The position numbers and the translations under genes were made by a program. A stretch of 50,974 bases of DNA from an uncultured Prevotellaceae bacterium (GTDB lineage Bacteria; Bacteroidota; Bacteroidia; Bacteroidales; Bacteroidaceae), in NCBI GenBank assembly GCA_900316645.1, contig ONDP01000021.1, positions 1 to 50,974 on the forward strand, given 5' to 3'. Shown piece after piece: positions 1 through 8,021 of the stretch. The first letter of the stretch is position 1. Each line of letters opens with the position of its first letter. The notes under the pieces were generated by a model. That model had not been told where the DNA came from and ran no database searches. It worked only from the letters and a program-made list of their open reading frames with translations.

Positions 1-253
1 ACTTGCGATTAACCAGACTGTCAATCAGAACTTTCCAGGCGCACGAAGCGCAACATTTCTTAATGCGAATCCCTGCGGGATTTCTCACAAAGGCGAAGTT
101 AGAGCCGTCGGGAGAATTTCTCCGTTTACCGAAGAGATTATCTCTCCATACGGCAGAGAATTTCTCCGCCCTATCCGACTTGAGCCTTTCCTGCTTCCCC
201 GCCATCCGTAGCGGATGATCTCGATTCTTTCCTTGTTTCATACTTTTGAACAT
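1..253 (-). CDS. Unknown protein, 3' end beyond the window
   Basis: An uninterrupted reading frame of 84 codons runs leftward off the window edge. The candidate starts are ATG at 251-253 and ATG at 239-241; the second begins MKQGKNRDHPLRM. The visible part is basic and rich in Lys, Arg and Asn, with a cysteine cluster (KKCCASCAWK) near the truncated end that could bind metal. I do not recognise the family. It follows a terminator (298-326) in the same orientation, so it is probably a separate transcript. The opposite strand is also open for 71 codons, but lacks the cysteine pattern and a sensible context. Confidence 0.4.
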   Translation of the reverse strand, partial: MFKSMKQGKNRDHPLRMAGKQERLKSDRAEKFSAVWRDNLFGKRRNSPDGSNFAFVRNPAGIRIKKCCASCAWKVLIDSLVNRK

Positions 254-297
254 TTTAATTAATAACTTTTTGTGATCACGTCGGCAAAAGTAGGCAT

Positions 298-326
298 AAA
301 AAAAACGCCCCAGCACCGCTGGAACG
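298..326 (-). terminator. Rho-independent terminator of the 396-986 gene
   Basis: Read on the minus strand, positions 326-306 form a 9-bp stem (two G-U pairs) with a GGT loop, followed by eight T residues at 305-298. It lies about 70 bases past the stop of the leftward gene at 396-986. Confidence 0.75.
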
Positions 327-327
327 T

Positions 328-390
328 TTTGGGAAAAATTTGGGAATGTTTGGGAACGTTTGGGAAAAAATTGGGAAAATATGGGAAAAA
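328..390. repeat. Degenerate tandem repeat of TTTGGGAANN
   Basis: Six consecutive units of 10-12 bases built around TTTGGGAA occupy the space between the stop codon at 396 and the terminator at 298-326. The units differ in the last two to four bases, so this is an aged array rather than a fresh expansion. Confidence 0.7.
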
Positions 391-395
391 CTGTC

Positions 396-986
396 CTATT
401 CGTATTCTCCATTTAGTCTGAAGTCCAATTCATTGACAACAGCCTTACACCCATAGAACAATTTCTTCTCATCCTCCTTGGGTTGGTAGTCATCCCAAGT
501 GTCTACACCCTCTTTGACAAACCTTAGAAAACCAAACTTACGGATATTGTCATATTTACATTCTATATCCAGTTTCATATCACCATACGGAAGATGATTT
601 ATCTTGTTGCAACACATCTCCAAGTTGCGTGAATAGTTACATCGCCCCATCAGGTAACAGCAAGCCCCCAACCATAGCTGATAGTTGCTCAACACTTTGT
701 CCTTCCCATTGATGGCAATAAGCGCCTGCGCTATCTGCTCGTCTGAATAAGTAGGAGTCTTGGTAGAGTCTCGTTCCTCATAGTATTTTTCACTTCCGTT
801 ATTGGTAATACTTCCATTAAAAGCACAATTTCGTAGATTAGCCCCTTCAAGATTATATACCGTTCCTTGGGATTTTTTCACAGCTTGCAGAATGAATTGC
901 TCCATTCTCTTTTCAAACGATTCGAGAATTCGCTGTGCCATCTTCTCGAATCCTACCAGCTGACCTGGCTCTTCTTTTTCTGTCAT
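396..986 (-). CDS. Unknown 196-residue cytoplasmic protein
   Basis: This is a complete frame with ATG at 984-986 and no signal peptide or membrane segment. Residues about 10-45 look like an amphipathic helix or coiled coil (FEKMAQRILESFEKRM). The middle contains YSDEQIAQAL, followed by a Trp/Tyr/Cys-rich region (YQLWLGACCYLMGRCNYS). The pattern recalls small accessory proteins of Bacteroidales mobile or variable regions, but that is recollection and no function is assigned. A clear terminator lies downstream, which supports a real transcription unit. Confidence 0.65.
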   Translation of the reverse strand: MTEKEEPGQLVGFEKMAQRILESFEKRMEQFILQAVKKSQGTVYNLEGANLRNCAFNGSITNNGSEKYYEERDSTKTPTYSDEQIAQALIAINGKDKVLSNYQLWLGACCYLMGRCNYSRNLEMCCNKINHLPYGDMKLDIECKYDNIRKFGFLRFVKEGVDTWDDYQPKEDEKKLFYGCKAVVNELDFRLNGEYE

Positions 987-1035
987 AATAGTTAAATTAA
1001 AATTGTTATTGTGTCACGTTCGTCGTAACAGGGCA

Positions 1036-1043
1036 CAAAGGTA
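1036..1043 (-). promoter_or_regulatory. Possible -7 element for the 396-986 gene
   Basis: The minus strand reads TACCTTTG, matching the Bacteroidetes TAnnTTTG element, about 50 bases before the ATG. The nearest TTTG upstream (1062-1059) is only 15 bases away instead of 19-21, so the call is tentative. Confidence 0.35.
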
Positions 1044-1156
1044 AACAATCAGGTGGCTCAAAACGTAGGCCACCTCTTTTAAATAATCATAACGAAAAGC
1101 AAAAAAATCATAAAAACCACTTTTTGCTTCCTACTCTTGTCTTTAGCTTGAAGAGA

Positions 1157-1257
1157 ACGTCAGCAAAACTGACGTGGACCGTAACTCCCCCCACCACCGT
1201 CTTAAGCGGTTCAGCCGCTTGGCAAGCACGCCATCTGCCGCTTGGCAAGCACGCCAT
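1157..1257. repeat. Palindrome cluster next to the RAYT pseudogene
   Basis: The stretch holds a perfect 7-bp inverted repeat (ACGTCAG, loop CAAAA, 1157-1175) and a 6-bp one (AAGCGG, loop TTCAG, CCGCTT, 1204-1220). It also holds an exact 21-base direct repeat at 1214-1234 and 1237-1257. The cluster ends two bases before the stop of the degraded RAYT transposase. Position and palindromic nature resemble REP sequences that RAYT proteins act on. The rest of 987-1259 shows nothing else I can name. Confidence 0.5.
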
Positions 1258-1259
1258 TT

Positions 1260-2145
1260 CTATCCGTTATCAGCAATCCTTTCCGCCATCGCATTCAGGT
1301 GGAGGCACTGCTCCCTTGTAATCACCCGTCTCTCGTAATGAAATTCCCAAGGGCTTATCTGCAACAGCACCCCCTTGGCACAGGCATCAAAAGCCTCACC
1401 TGAGGGCTTGTACAGCTTCGGGAAGCCATTCTCCCTAAGCAGGATGATGTTGTATCCTCGGTTCATCGCCATTTTCCTCATCCGTGTAGCGCCTGTGAAC
1501 AATGACAGCTACCTTGTCGGGAATGTTCAGCAGGAATCTGTTACCTACTACCTGGCATTGCTCACCTGCCACCTCCATGCCTGTTAGTACGGAGAACAGT
1601 TCCGGGTTCTGACGTTTCATCATCAATCGACGAGGATTATCATCAAGATAGTGTTTCCAATTGTCCAACTGTCCTTCGTGCATGAGAATCTTGTCGCAAT
1701 AGCCTTTCTCAAACAAACCTTGTCTGGGCGGCTGGTTCATATTGAACAATCTCCAATATACATTATTGCATCCCGATTTGAATCCGGCCACAACTTTCCC
1801 CAGATGCTCATTCTCTCCCATGTGCTCTTTGATTCTTACAATCATGTGCAGGTGGTCTGGCATCATGCACAGTTTCCACACCTCCACCAAAGGGTAAGAT
1901 TGATTTATCTTCTGCTGCTCTTCCTGAACAATCGCATTTCCGAGGGCAGAGAGCTCCACATAAGGCATCACCTCGCCCTCCAGACATCCCCTCAGCGTGC
2001 CCAATATCGGCATGCGTTCCCTCACCACAAGGGTCAGCATATATGTTCCCTTGCGGCTATAGTCATGCCATGGGGTGCGCCTCTTCATCGAGTGCTGTAT
2101 CTCGTGCACCTCCATGCCTGCAGCTATGGCTTCTTCCCGATTCAT
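1260..2145 (-). pseudogene. REP-associated tyrosine (IS200-like) transposase, frameshifted
   Basis: Two overlapping minus-strand frames encode pieces of one Y1 transposase. The 236-residue front part (1435-2145) has the HUH motif in PDHLHMIVRI, and the tyrosine region KHYLDDNPRR with the catalytic Tyr. It then runs into out-of-frame sequence after VHRRYTDEE. The second frame (from about 1502 down to 1260) carries a tail I associate with this family in Bacteroidales: RGYNIILLRENGFPKLYK and SGEAFDACAKG. The junction near 1470-1490 lacks the residues I would expect between the two parts. A small internal deletion with frame change is therefore likely. The product is presumably inactive. Confidence 0.7.
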
Positions 2146-2169
2146 GCCTCTTCATCTATTGCTACGATA

Positions 2170-2194
2170 AAGAGCCGTTAAACTAACGGCTCTT
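2170..2194 (-). terminator. Terminator of the surface-protein unit
   Basis: A perfect 11-bp inverted repeat (AAGAGCCGTTA, 3-base loop, TAACGGCTCTT) begins six bases beyond the stop of the leftward gene ending at 2201. It is followed by a short T-rich run on the minus strand. It separates the secreted-protein genes from the transposase remnant. Confidence 0.75.
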
Positions 2195-2200
2195 CATTTG

Positions 2201-2392
2201 TTACATTCCCAATTCCCTGAGGAGGGTATTCATGTCGTCGTTGCCCTGTAAGAGGTCGGTTTCGTCGAAGAACTGCGAACCGGCAATTCCTCCGCCACCA
2301 TCCACAGGAACAAGGTTCGATGTGGTCAGGAGCGAATCAGCGGACTGAATGTAATAGGTCTCCATCTGTGGAGCGATATATTGTTTTTTCAT
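2201..2392 (-). CDS. Small MKK..APQ-type protein, unknown function
   Basis: This 63-residue protein begins MKKQYIAPQMETYYIQ, an opening common among small uncharacterised Bacteroidales proteins. It contains a VDGGGGIAGS stretch and ends in an acidic tail with LLRELGM. There is no signal peptide. I chose the ATG at 2390-2392 because GGAGGA lies seven bases before it; in-frame ATGs at 2398 and 2407 are possible, the latter containing the SD-like sequence itself. It lies directly behind the large secreted protein (stop at 2408) and before a terminator, so the two are probably cotranscribed. It may be a small partner or signal peptide, but the sequence does not show which. Confidence 0.6.
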   Translation of the reverse strand: MKKQYIAPQMETYYIQSADSLLTTSNLVPVDGGGGIAGSQFFDETDLLQGNDDMNTLLRELGM

Positions 2393-2407
2393 TGTCATGT
2401 CCTCCAT

Positions 2408-5400
2408 TTATTTAATGATTACCTTTTTACCATTCAAGATATAGAGTCCCTTCTTGGGATAGAGCACTCTCCTACCCTGCAGGTCGTAGAAGCCAACGTT
2501 CCCCTCGCCTATAGAAGAGGGGTTAGGGGTGAGGTTTCCTATTCCCGTAGCTCCACCTTCGCCGAAGTTGAGATCGAGAACGCGAGCAAGCGATTCGGAT
2601 GCAGGCAATTTCATATAAGCACGGAACGGGTTGACATCAACAGCATCAGTAATCTTGACGAACTTGCCTGCCTGCGGACCGTCTTGCATGAAGCAATAAT
2701 ACACGAAGTCGGCTGTAGAATTGAGAGCCGGTATCTTCTGATAAGTACCCAGGAACGACAGCGAGCTGACTGTGGTACGCACGGGGTCGGCTTTTTTCAC
2801 GTCAACCATTTCGGCACTAAACGTTTCCTTTGCAGGTTTGAACATATAGGCTTTATTGGCTTCTGTGGCATCAACGCTCTCCATCGTGATGGTGTTACCA
2901 GAATGAGCACTCAGGGTGTAGAATGTACCTAACTCAGCAGCCTGTGTGTCGTCAAGAGCGAAGGGAACGCAGACGGTGCAGTTCTTTCCAAGGTCGCTGG
3001 TGAAGTTGCGACTAAGCGAAGCCTTGACAGCAGTGAAGTCGGAAGGAATCTCGAAATCTACAGCATCATTCAGCTGCAGATCGTTGCAGACGCCAGCAAT
3101 CACGATGTTCTTCGCTAAATTATCATCATTGCTTGCCGGCAGGAAAACGGTGGCACTGGCTGGCAACTCTTTGCGGTCGATAATTTTGCCCGTGATGGAA
3201 GTGGCGCTGAGGTCAACATAGGTAATGCCGGTCTGACCATCGAAGGCGTCGGCAGCATAATCAGTCACATCAGTATCGGTAATAGTGATATGGTTGCCAC
3301 TCTTTGCAGCAGCAACATCATCCTTTGTCAACACTTTTGGCATGAGCACTGGCGGTGGTGTTGCAGCAACCGAGCGTGCAGAAACCTTCACACTCTTCAG
3401 CGTGGTGGTATTCGCCATCTTACGGCCTGGGGCGCGGTGACGGGAAGATGAAACTACAGGTGCTACACTATATAGGAACACATAAGACTCCTCTGTCAAT
3501 GCATAAGGAACGCGTCTTTCCTCAAAGCCCGTCGTACCAGAGATGACAACGGGATCGTTGTTGCCCACCTTCACATGCAGTTCTCCAGATTGGTTTGTAT
3601 TGACATCGAGGATGATATCACCACTACCGGCAGGCAACAAGAATGTCATTCCGTGGAAGACTTGGGCAAAGTCTGGCGTACCAGGAAGGAGAGATCCATC
3701 TATGACAGCTGCCATAATCGTATTAGCATCAGCGTCTGTCATCGAAGAGTTTATCGCAACGAGTTTCTTGCTGTCTTCCAACAAGTAACCGTCATCAACA
3801 TCTGGCAGTGTATACAGAATCTTATTCACCAAGATACCGGCTTGCAATTCTGCCGTATTTCTACTCTCAATATCCTGACCTATTCCTTGACCGTTAGCAC
3901 CTATATTTTCCGCCTCATAATATTCTTTCGTTACAATCGGAGTCATTACAACGGCGATATTAATCTTATGGCCTGTTGTATTCTGGTTTTCTGACAGATT
4001 ATTATTGTAAGTGACAGAAGAGAAGTTATCATAGATATGCATCACTTCCGGATGTTCTGCCTCTTGCACATAATAACTACATTCTAAAGTACCTGGTTGC
4101 AATGCTGCTGTTGATCCATCACCTGTTGCATAAGTAAGAGGTAAGTTAGGATCGCCACTATATATAATACCATTATTATCATTATTATTGATTTTGTTAG
4201 TACCTTTCAGATAGATGACTAACTCTTGGAGTTCATGCTGATTAGCAATATTTATGCTCTGAAGTTCAGCACTGTTCAGAATCAGTGTCTTAATACCATC
4301 GAACTGAACAGACTCTTCACCTTCAGAATTATTCAACACATTCTTGCGGTTCACACTGGTAATGGGATAAGAGCCTGCGGCGTTAGTTATGGTGATACCG
4401 TAGCTTACACCGATGGTAGCCGAATTATCGTTGCCGGTATTATTTTCCAAACTACCATAAATAACAGACAAAGGAGCATTGATGGTCAAATGCACATTGT
4501 CATCAACGAAATCACTTATTCTATTACGCATACTAAAACTACCCTTAGCCAAAGCAGAAGATGTAATAGTCATATTGACTGCACTGCCTGCTTGGAGCGA
4601 GTGAGAATCATCTGAGTAAATTGAATTATTGCCAACAAGGTCGATTGTCAAATTGGGTAATGATGATCTGATGATACCAGAAAGACTGGCATTGGTCAAA
4701 GTCAATGTGCTAGTCTCCTTATTAAAACTTACCATTCCACTACCTCTCTCATCTCCATCACCTATTCCTTCACCTATTACATCTGCAGCATTATCTGCAC
4801 AAATCTGCATGGAGCCTACAGTAACACCATATGAAGTAGATAATATTGCCTCTTTGGTACTTCCGTCCGTGAACAAATATTGATTAGAATAGGTATAACC
4901 ATCCTTCTTTAAAACCAAGGCAAGCTTGTCAGTGATAGTGAAACTTCCTTCATTATATTCTCCAACACTGTTAACGCCATCGGTTCCCTTCAGTGTCAGG
5001 TTGCTATCCTTAGTACTAGTTGATGTGAAGGTCACTGCCGGTGTAGTATTCTCCATCTTCTGAATACACCTTTCCTCCGTAGTAATGCTGTTGGTACCCT
5101 GAATATCAATGGTCAGGTTAGTCAATCCTACCTTAATAGGCTGTGTGAGTGTTACTCCTTTTAACGTCAGTGTATAGGTTGGCACCTGACCTTCAATAAC
5201 AGTAAACGATACCTTACCGTCACCAAGCACATCGTCTTTATTTAAGTCGGTAACCGTTGTTCCTGCTATACTGATGTCATAGAATTCATTATAATTGGCA
5301 ATACTAACAGTTGTTACATTAAGTATATCACTCATCGAAGCGGGAGAAGTCAATCGTAATGGGTCTGAAATAGTGATGTTGTCAAGAGCGAAGCCTTCAA

Positions 5401-6313
5401 TGGCTTTGGTAGATACATTGTTGGCATAGGACGTCAATGTGAGAGAAGACAGATCTGCATCTGCATCCTTAACGAAAGTCAGCGTACCTCCTCCACTACC
5501 ATTATAGGAAATGGCGGCGCCCGACTCAGAATAAATCGTATTTACCCCACTAACTTTGATGGTCAGAGCATCCAACCCACTCTTAATGCCAAATGGTAAC
5601 TCTCCGACATTGTTGACGGTCAGTATGTTATTCACAGCATCGAACGACATCGAACCCTCATGGACAGAACCAAGGATAGAACCAAGGATATCATCAGCAT
5701 TTAAACTCGTCACGGCTATATCACCAACAGTGATGTCATACGAGGTATATGAAGTGATAGTGGCGGAAGTAACTGGAAGAGTTGATTGTGATTGAGAGTC
5801 ATAATAACTTAATCCATATTCATTTTCATAGCTTGGATAATCCACGCCGTCAACAACCAAAGCGAGATTAGTGTATGTTGGGGTGCTGAAGTAGGTCGAA
5901 ATGACCGTTACGTCTGTAGAATTCAGCTGTAAAGAACAATCGCCAGTACCCTCTTTGATGAATTCGAGGTCTATGATGTTTGGCTCTGTGATTGCCTGAA
6001 TAGCCGAAGATGGACCAGCATTGATCACGTTTTCGCCTTTCACTTTAATCTTCAGGGCTGTACCCCCCGTAGCAACAATATTGCCTGTAATGGTGGCATT
6101 ATCAAGTATCAGTGCACCCTGTGCAGCGTCATACGTCACAGATCCATGAATACCTTCACCTGTAACGCCACCGGCATTCTGACTAGTTACATCAACACCA
6201 GCAACTCTAATCGCATAGTCATCTTGTCCCCACGCACCTATCGGCATGAGCAACGAGAGGAGCACGAAGGAAAGGCCTCGCCGGATGATTGATTGAATAA
6301 TGTTTTGTTTCAT
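2408..6313 (-). CDS. Large secreted repeat protein with Prevotella-type C-terminal tail
   Basis: This is a protein of 1301 residues with an N-terminal signal peptide (hydrophobic FVLLSLLMPIGAWG, cut near residue 29). Five related modules begin near residues 32, 192, 345, 495 and 638. Each starts like YDITVGDIAVTSLNADDIL and continues with a SFD..NTLTL-type beta stretch and an (L)TI.V.G.N.I motif. Around residue 1060 is a BspA/LRR-like piece (AFDGQTGITYVDLSATSI). The last 26 residues (YDLQGRRV...KGLYILNGKKVIIK) match a conserved ending of secreted Prevotella proteins. Residues about 1261-1271 are encoded by a dispersed palindromic element (2500-2533). The protein is probably surface-exposed or extracellular; its ligand is unknown. 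Confidence 0.8.
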   Translation of the reverse strand: MKQNIIQSIIRRGLSFVLLSLLMPIGAWGQDDYAIRVAGVDVTSQNAGGVTGEGIHGSVTYDAAQGALILDNATITGNIVATGGTALKIKVKGENVINAGPSSAIQAITEPNIIDLEFIKEGTGDCSLQLNSTDVTVISTYFSTPTYTNLALVVDGVDYPSYENEYGLSYYDSQSQSTLPVTSATITSYTSYDITVGDIAVTSLNADDILGSILGSVHEGSMSFDAVNNILTVNNVGELPFGIKSGLDALTIKVSGVNTIYSESGAAISYNGSGGGTLTFVKDADADLSSLTLTSYANNVSTKAIEGFALDNITISDPLRLTSPASMSDILNVTTVSIANYNEFYDISIAGTTVTDLNKDDVLGDGKVSFTVIEGQVPTYTLTLKGVTLTQPIKVGLTNLTIDIQGTNSITTEERCIQKMENTTPAVTFTSTSTKDSNLTLKGTDGVNSVGEYNEGSFTITDKLALVLKKDGYTYSNQYLFTDGSTKEAILSTSYGVTVGSMQICADNAADVIGEGIGDGDERGSGMVSFNKETSTLTLTNASLSGIIRSSLPNLTIDLVGNNSIYSDDSHSLQAGSAVNMTITSSALAKGSFSMRNRISDFVDDNVHLTINAPLSVIYGSLENNTGNDNSATIGVSYGITITNAAGSYPITSVNRKNVLNNSEGEESVQFDGIKTLILNSAELQSINIANQHELQELVIYLKGTNKINNNDNNGIIYSGDPNLPLTYATGDGSTAALQPGTLECSYYVQEAEHPEVMHIYDNFSSVTYNNNLSENQNTTGHKINIAVVMTPIVTKEYYEAENIGANGQGIGQDIESRNTAELQAGILVNKILYTLPDVDDGYLLEDSKKLVAINSSMTDADANTIMAAVIDGSLLPGTPDFAQVFHGMTFLLPAGSGDIILDVNTNQSGELHVKVGNNDPVVISGTTGFEERRVPYALTEESYVFLYSVAPVVSSSRHRAPGRKMANTTTLKSVKVSARSVAATPPPVLMPKVLTKDDVAAAKSGNHITITDTDVTDYAADAFDGQTGITYVDLSATSITGKIIDRKELPASATVFLPASNDDNLAKNIVIAGVCNDLQLNDAVDFEIPSDFTAVKASLSRNFTSDLGKNCTVCVPFALDDTQAAELGTFYTLSAHSGNTITMESVDATEANKAYMFKPAKETFSAEMVDVKKADPVRTTVSSLSFLGTYQKIPALNSTADFVYYCFMQDGPQAGKFVKITDAVDVNPFRAYMKLPASESLARVLDLNFGEGGATGIGNLTPNPSSIGEGNVGFYDLQGRRVLYPKKGLYILNGKKVIIK
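2500..2533. repeat. GC-rich dispersed palindromic element, inside a CDS
   Basis: The element has the form CCCCTC...GAGGGG followed by TTAGGGGTGAGG. It is translated on the minus strand as LTPNPSSIGEG in the linker before the C-terminal tail of the secreted protein. Related copies lie at 41894-41936 and 48269-48312. Confidence 0.7.
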
Positions 6314-6330
6314 AAGATTTATAGTTTTGA

Positions 6331-6633
6331 TTATTTAATGATTACTTTGTTTCCGTTCAGGATGTAGAGACCCTTCTTGGGATAGAGCACACGACGACCC
6401 TGCAAGTCGTAATATACAGGAGCACCATCGACTCCACCACCATGAACCATATCGATGCCAGATGTAATGAATGCGATGGTGAGTGGCGTGACTGTTGCAC
6501 CAGGTGCCTTGATGTATGCCTGGAAAGCATTCAACGTGGTGGCTGTAGTGACAAGCTCGAACTGGCCCTCCTTATATATATATGCATCGGAACTGAGCGT
6601 GGTGGGATTGTGTGATGTGTAAATATTTATCAT
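6331..6633 (-). pseudogene. C-terminal fragment of a secreted protein like its neighbour
   Basis: The frame encodes only about 100 residues without a signal peptide. Its last 26 residues are nearly identical to the end of the adjacent 1301-residue protein (YDLQGRRVLYPKKGLYIL, then NGNKVIIK), with similar DNA. The front part (TTLNAFQAYIKAPGATVTP) corresponds to the FRAYMKLPAS region of that neighbour. The body of the gene is missing, so this is best read as the remnant of a tandem paralogue lost by deletion. A short expressed protein cannot be excluded. Confidence 0.6.
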
Positions 6634-6654
6634 TCAAATAAGGTTTTTATGGTT

Positions 6655-6705
6655 TTAAAAAATAAAAATTGGAAGAGACAGTATTTGGATTACCGCCTCT
6701 TCCAA
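6655..6705 (-). terminator. Terminator of the partner-switching operon
   Basis: On the minus strand TTGGAAGAG and CTCTTCCAA form a 9-bp stem around a 19-base loop (6669-6705), followed by a run of T with one A. It lies just past the TAA at 6712-6714 that would end the unshifted HATPase frame. Confidence 0.75.
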
Positions 6706-6775
6706 TCATCATTACATAGGCAAGGTGAGCACAAAGCGGGCTCCCTTTTCCGTATTCGTTGTGTCGAGCACAAGG

Positions 6776-7648
6776 TCACCACCCAGACGACAGACGACGG
6801 GCAATACTGCGAGCGAAGGTGAGTCCAAGGCCCTGTCCGTCGAAATAGCTGTTGAGCTTGACATTAGGCTCGAAGATGTGCTCAGCCTCAGCAGCTGGAA
6901 CACCCATACCGGTGTCGGCAACGGTGTAGCTGACTTGAGAAGCCTGAAGATCGGCATCAACAGTCAGCGTGACTGAACCGTCGGTAGTAAACTTCTTGGC
7001 ATTGTCGAGCACGAGAGCCAGCGCATGAGCTGCACGCTTCTCGTCGGTCTGCAACATGGAAGCTGCCTGAGGTGTGACGGTAAACTGGAACGTGAAGTAC
7101 TGGCACTGGTCGATGGCAGACTCAGCAATGGCACGCTTAGCTACCTGCTCGGCAACAATATTGTCGTTGCGCTCGATGGGAGCATCACTACCCAGTTCGG
7201 TGGCGTCCTGCATCTTATAGACATAGCCGGCAACGGGACCGGAAACGGCTGGGTCGAGATTTTCGACAGCCTTTTCTAAATCCTGTATCAGCTGTGTGAA
7301 GAATTCCTGGTGCTGACGCAGTTCTTCGGAGTGTGCATTATTAGCGGTCTGAAGTTCCTTGTTCTGATCCTCAAGGAACTTATTGCGCTCTTCCAGTTTG
7401 CGGCTGTTCTCCTCCATCTTATCGTAGAGTTCGAGCGCCTGCTCGTAACCTTCACCCACATTGTCGAAGTTCTTCTGCAGACTGCGATAGTCCTCCAACA
7501 ACTGCTGTTGCTCGTCAACACGACGCTGATAGTCGCGGAGCAGTGCTTCCTGCTCGCCAGCCTGATCGTGAGAACCCTTCACTTGGAAATAAAGGGCAAC
7601 ACACAGGACGGCAACGAGTAATGCCAATACGATAATTACCCAAATCAT
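6776..7648 (-). CDS. Membrane-anchored HATPase (kinase-like), C-terminus frameshifted
   Basis: Residues 1-20 form a transmembrane anchor and 25-115 a coiled coil. From about 165 there is a GHKL ATPase domain: N-box with Asn216 in LVLDNAKKF, G1 box DTGMGV at 245-250, G2 box GQGLGL at 271-276. No canonical phospho-acceptor histidine box is seen, so it may act as a protein-serine kinase or a degenerate sensor. The frame ends abruptly in RLSSGW. Another frame continues with GGDLVLDTTNTEKGARF and ends at 6712, exactly what a GHKL domain needs. A 7-base tandem duplication at 6784-6797 explains the shift. It is last in the dapA-led unit, six bases after the STAS gene. Confidence 0.75.
   Translation of the reverse strand: MIWVIIVLALLVAVLCVALYFQVKGSHDQAGEQEALLRDYQRRVDEQQQLLEDYRSLQKNFDNVGEGYEQALELYDKMEENSRKLEERNKFLEDQNKELQTANNAHSEELRQHQEFFTQLIQDLEKAVENLDPAVSGPVAGYVYKMQDATELGSDAPIERNDNIVAEQVAKRAIAESAIDQCQYFTFQFTVTPQAASMLQTDEKRAAHALALVLDNAKKFTTDGSVTLTVDADLQASQVSYTVADTGMGVPAAEAEHIFEPNVKLNSYFDGQGLGLTFARSIARRLSSGW
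6784..6797. repeat. Perfect 7-base tandem duplication causing a frameshift
   Basis: CAGACGA occurs twice in tandem (6784-6790 and 6791-6797). Removing one copy joins ...FARSIARRL directly to GGDLVLDTTNTEKG and lets the HATPase run to the TAA at 6712-6714. Confidence 0.85.
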
Positions 7649-7654
7649 AGAGCC

Positions 7655-7966
7655 TTAATCTTTACGTTGTTCTACTTTCATAAACTTGGTGAAGCCCGTC
7701 ATATTCAACACCTTATAGATTTCGGGGCTTACATTGGTCATCTTAAACTGACCCTTCTGCTGCATCACAGTACGCATAGTCTTCTGAATCACACGCAGAC
7801 CAGAGCTGGCCATGTAGTTCAGTTCGGTGCAATCCATTTCAAGGTCAACACCTCCATCAGCCAATGCTGGCTCAATTTCGCGTTCAAACTCACCGGCATT
7901 CATAGTGTCAATACGCTGTCCGGTCTTAATGATGGTCTTACCACCTTCTTTAATAATCTGTGTCAT
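7655..7966 (-). CDS. STAS-domain anti-sigma-factor antagonist
   Basis: This 103-residue single-domain STAS protein resembles SpoIIAA/RsbV. It has the typical RIDTMNAGEFEREI opening, a hydrophobic strand ending in a short acidic segment (LEMDCTELNY), and MASSGLRVI with Ser54/Ser55 at the usual phosphorylation site. In this family the serine is phosphorylated by an RsbW-type kinase and dephosphorylated by a PP2C phosphatase, and both are encoded immediately upstream. It is probably the switch protein of the module. Its partner sigma factor is not in the window. Confidence 0.88.
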   Translation of the reverse strand: MTQIIKEGGKTIIKTGQRIDTMNAGEFEREIEPALADGGVDLEMDCTELNYMASSGLRVIQKTMRTVMQQKGQFKMTNVSPEIYKVLNMTGFTKFMKVEQRKD

Positions 7967-7993
7967 AGCTGTAATTATTTAAATGTTATTTAA

Positions 7994-8021
7994 TTCTCAA
8001 TTGTCAATTATCAATTCTCAA
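7994..8021. repeat. Heptamer array at the end of the RsbW-like gene
   Basis: Four 7-base units (plus strand TTCTCAA, TTGTCAA, TTATCAA, TTCTCAA) lie between the RsbW-like and STAS genes. Read in gene direction the units are TTGAGAA/TTGACAA and supply the TGA stop at 8018-8020. Confidence 0.85.

Noticed and set aside
1214-1257. CRISPR array
   Set aside because: There are only two 21-base copies with a 2-base gap and no spacers; no cas genes are in the window.
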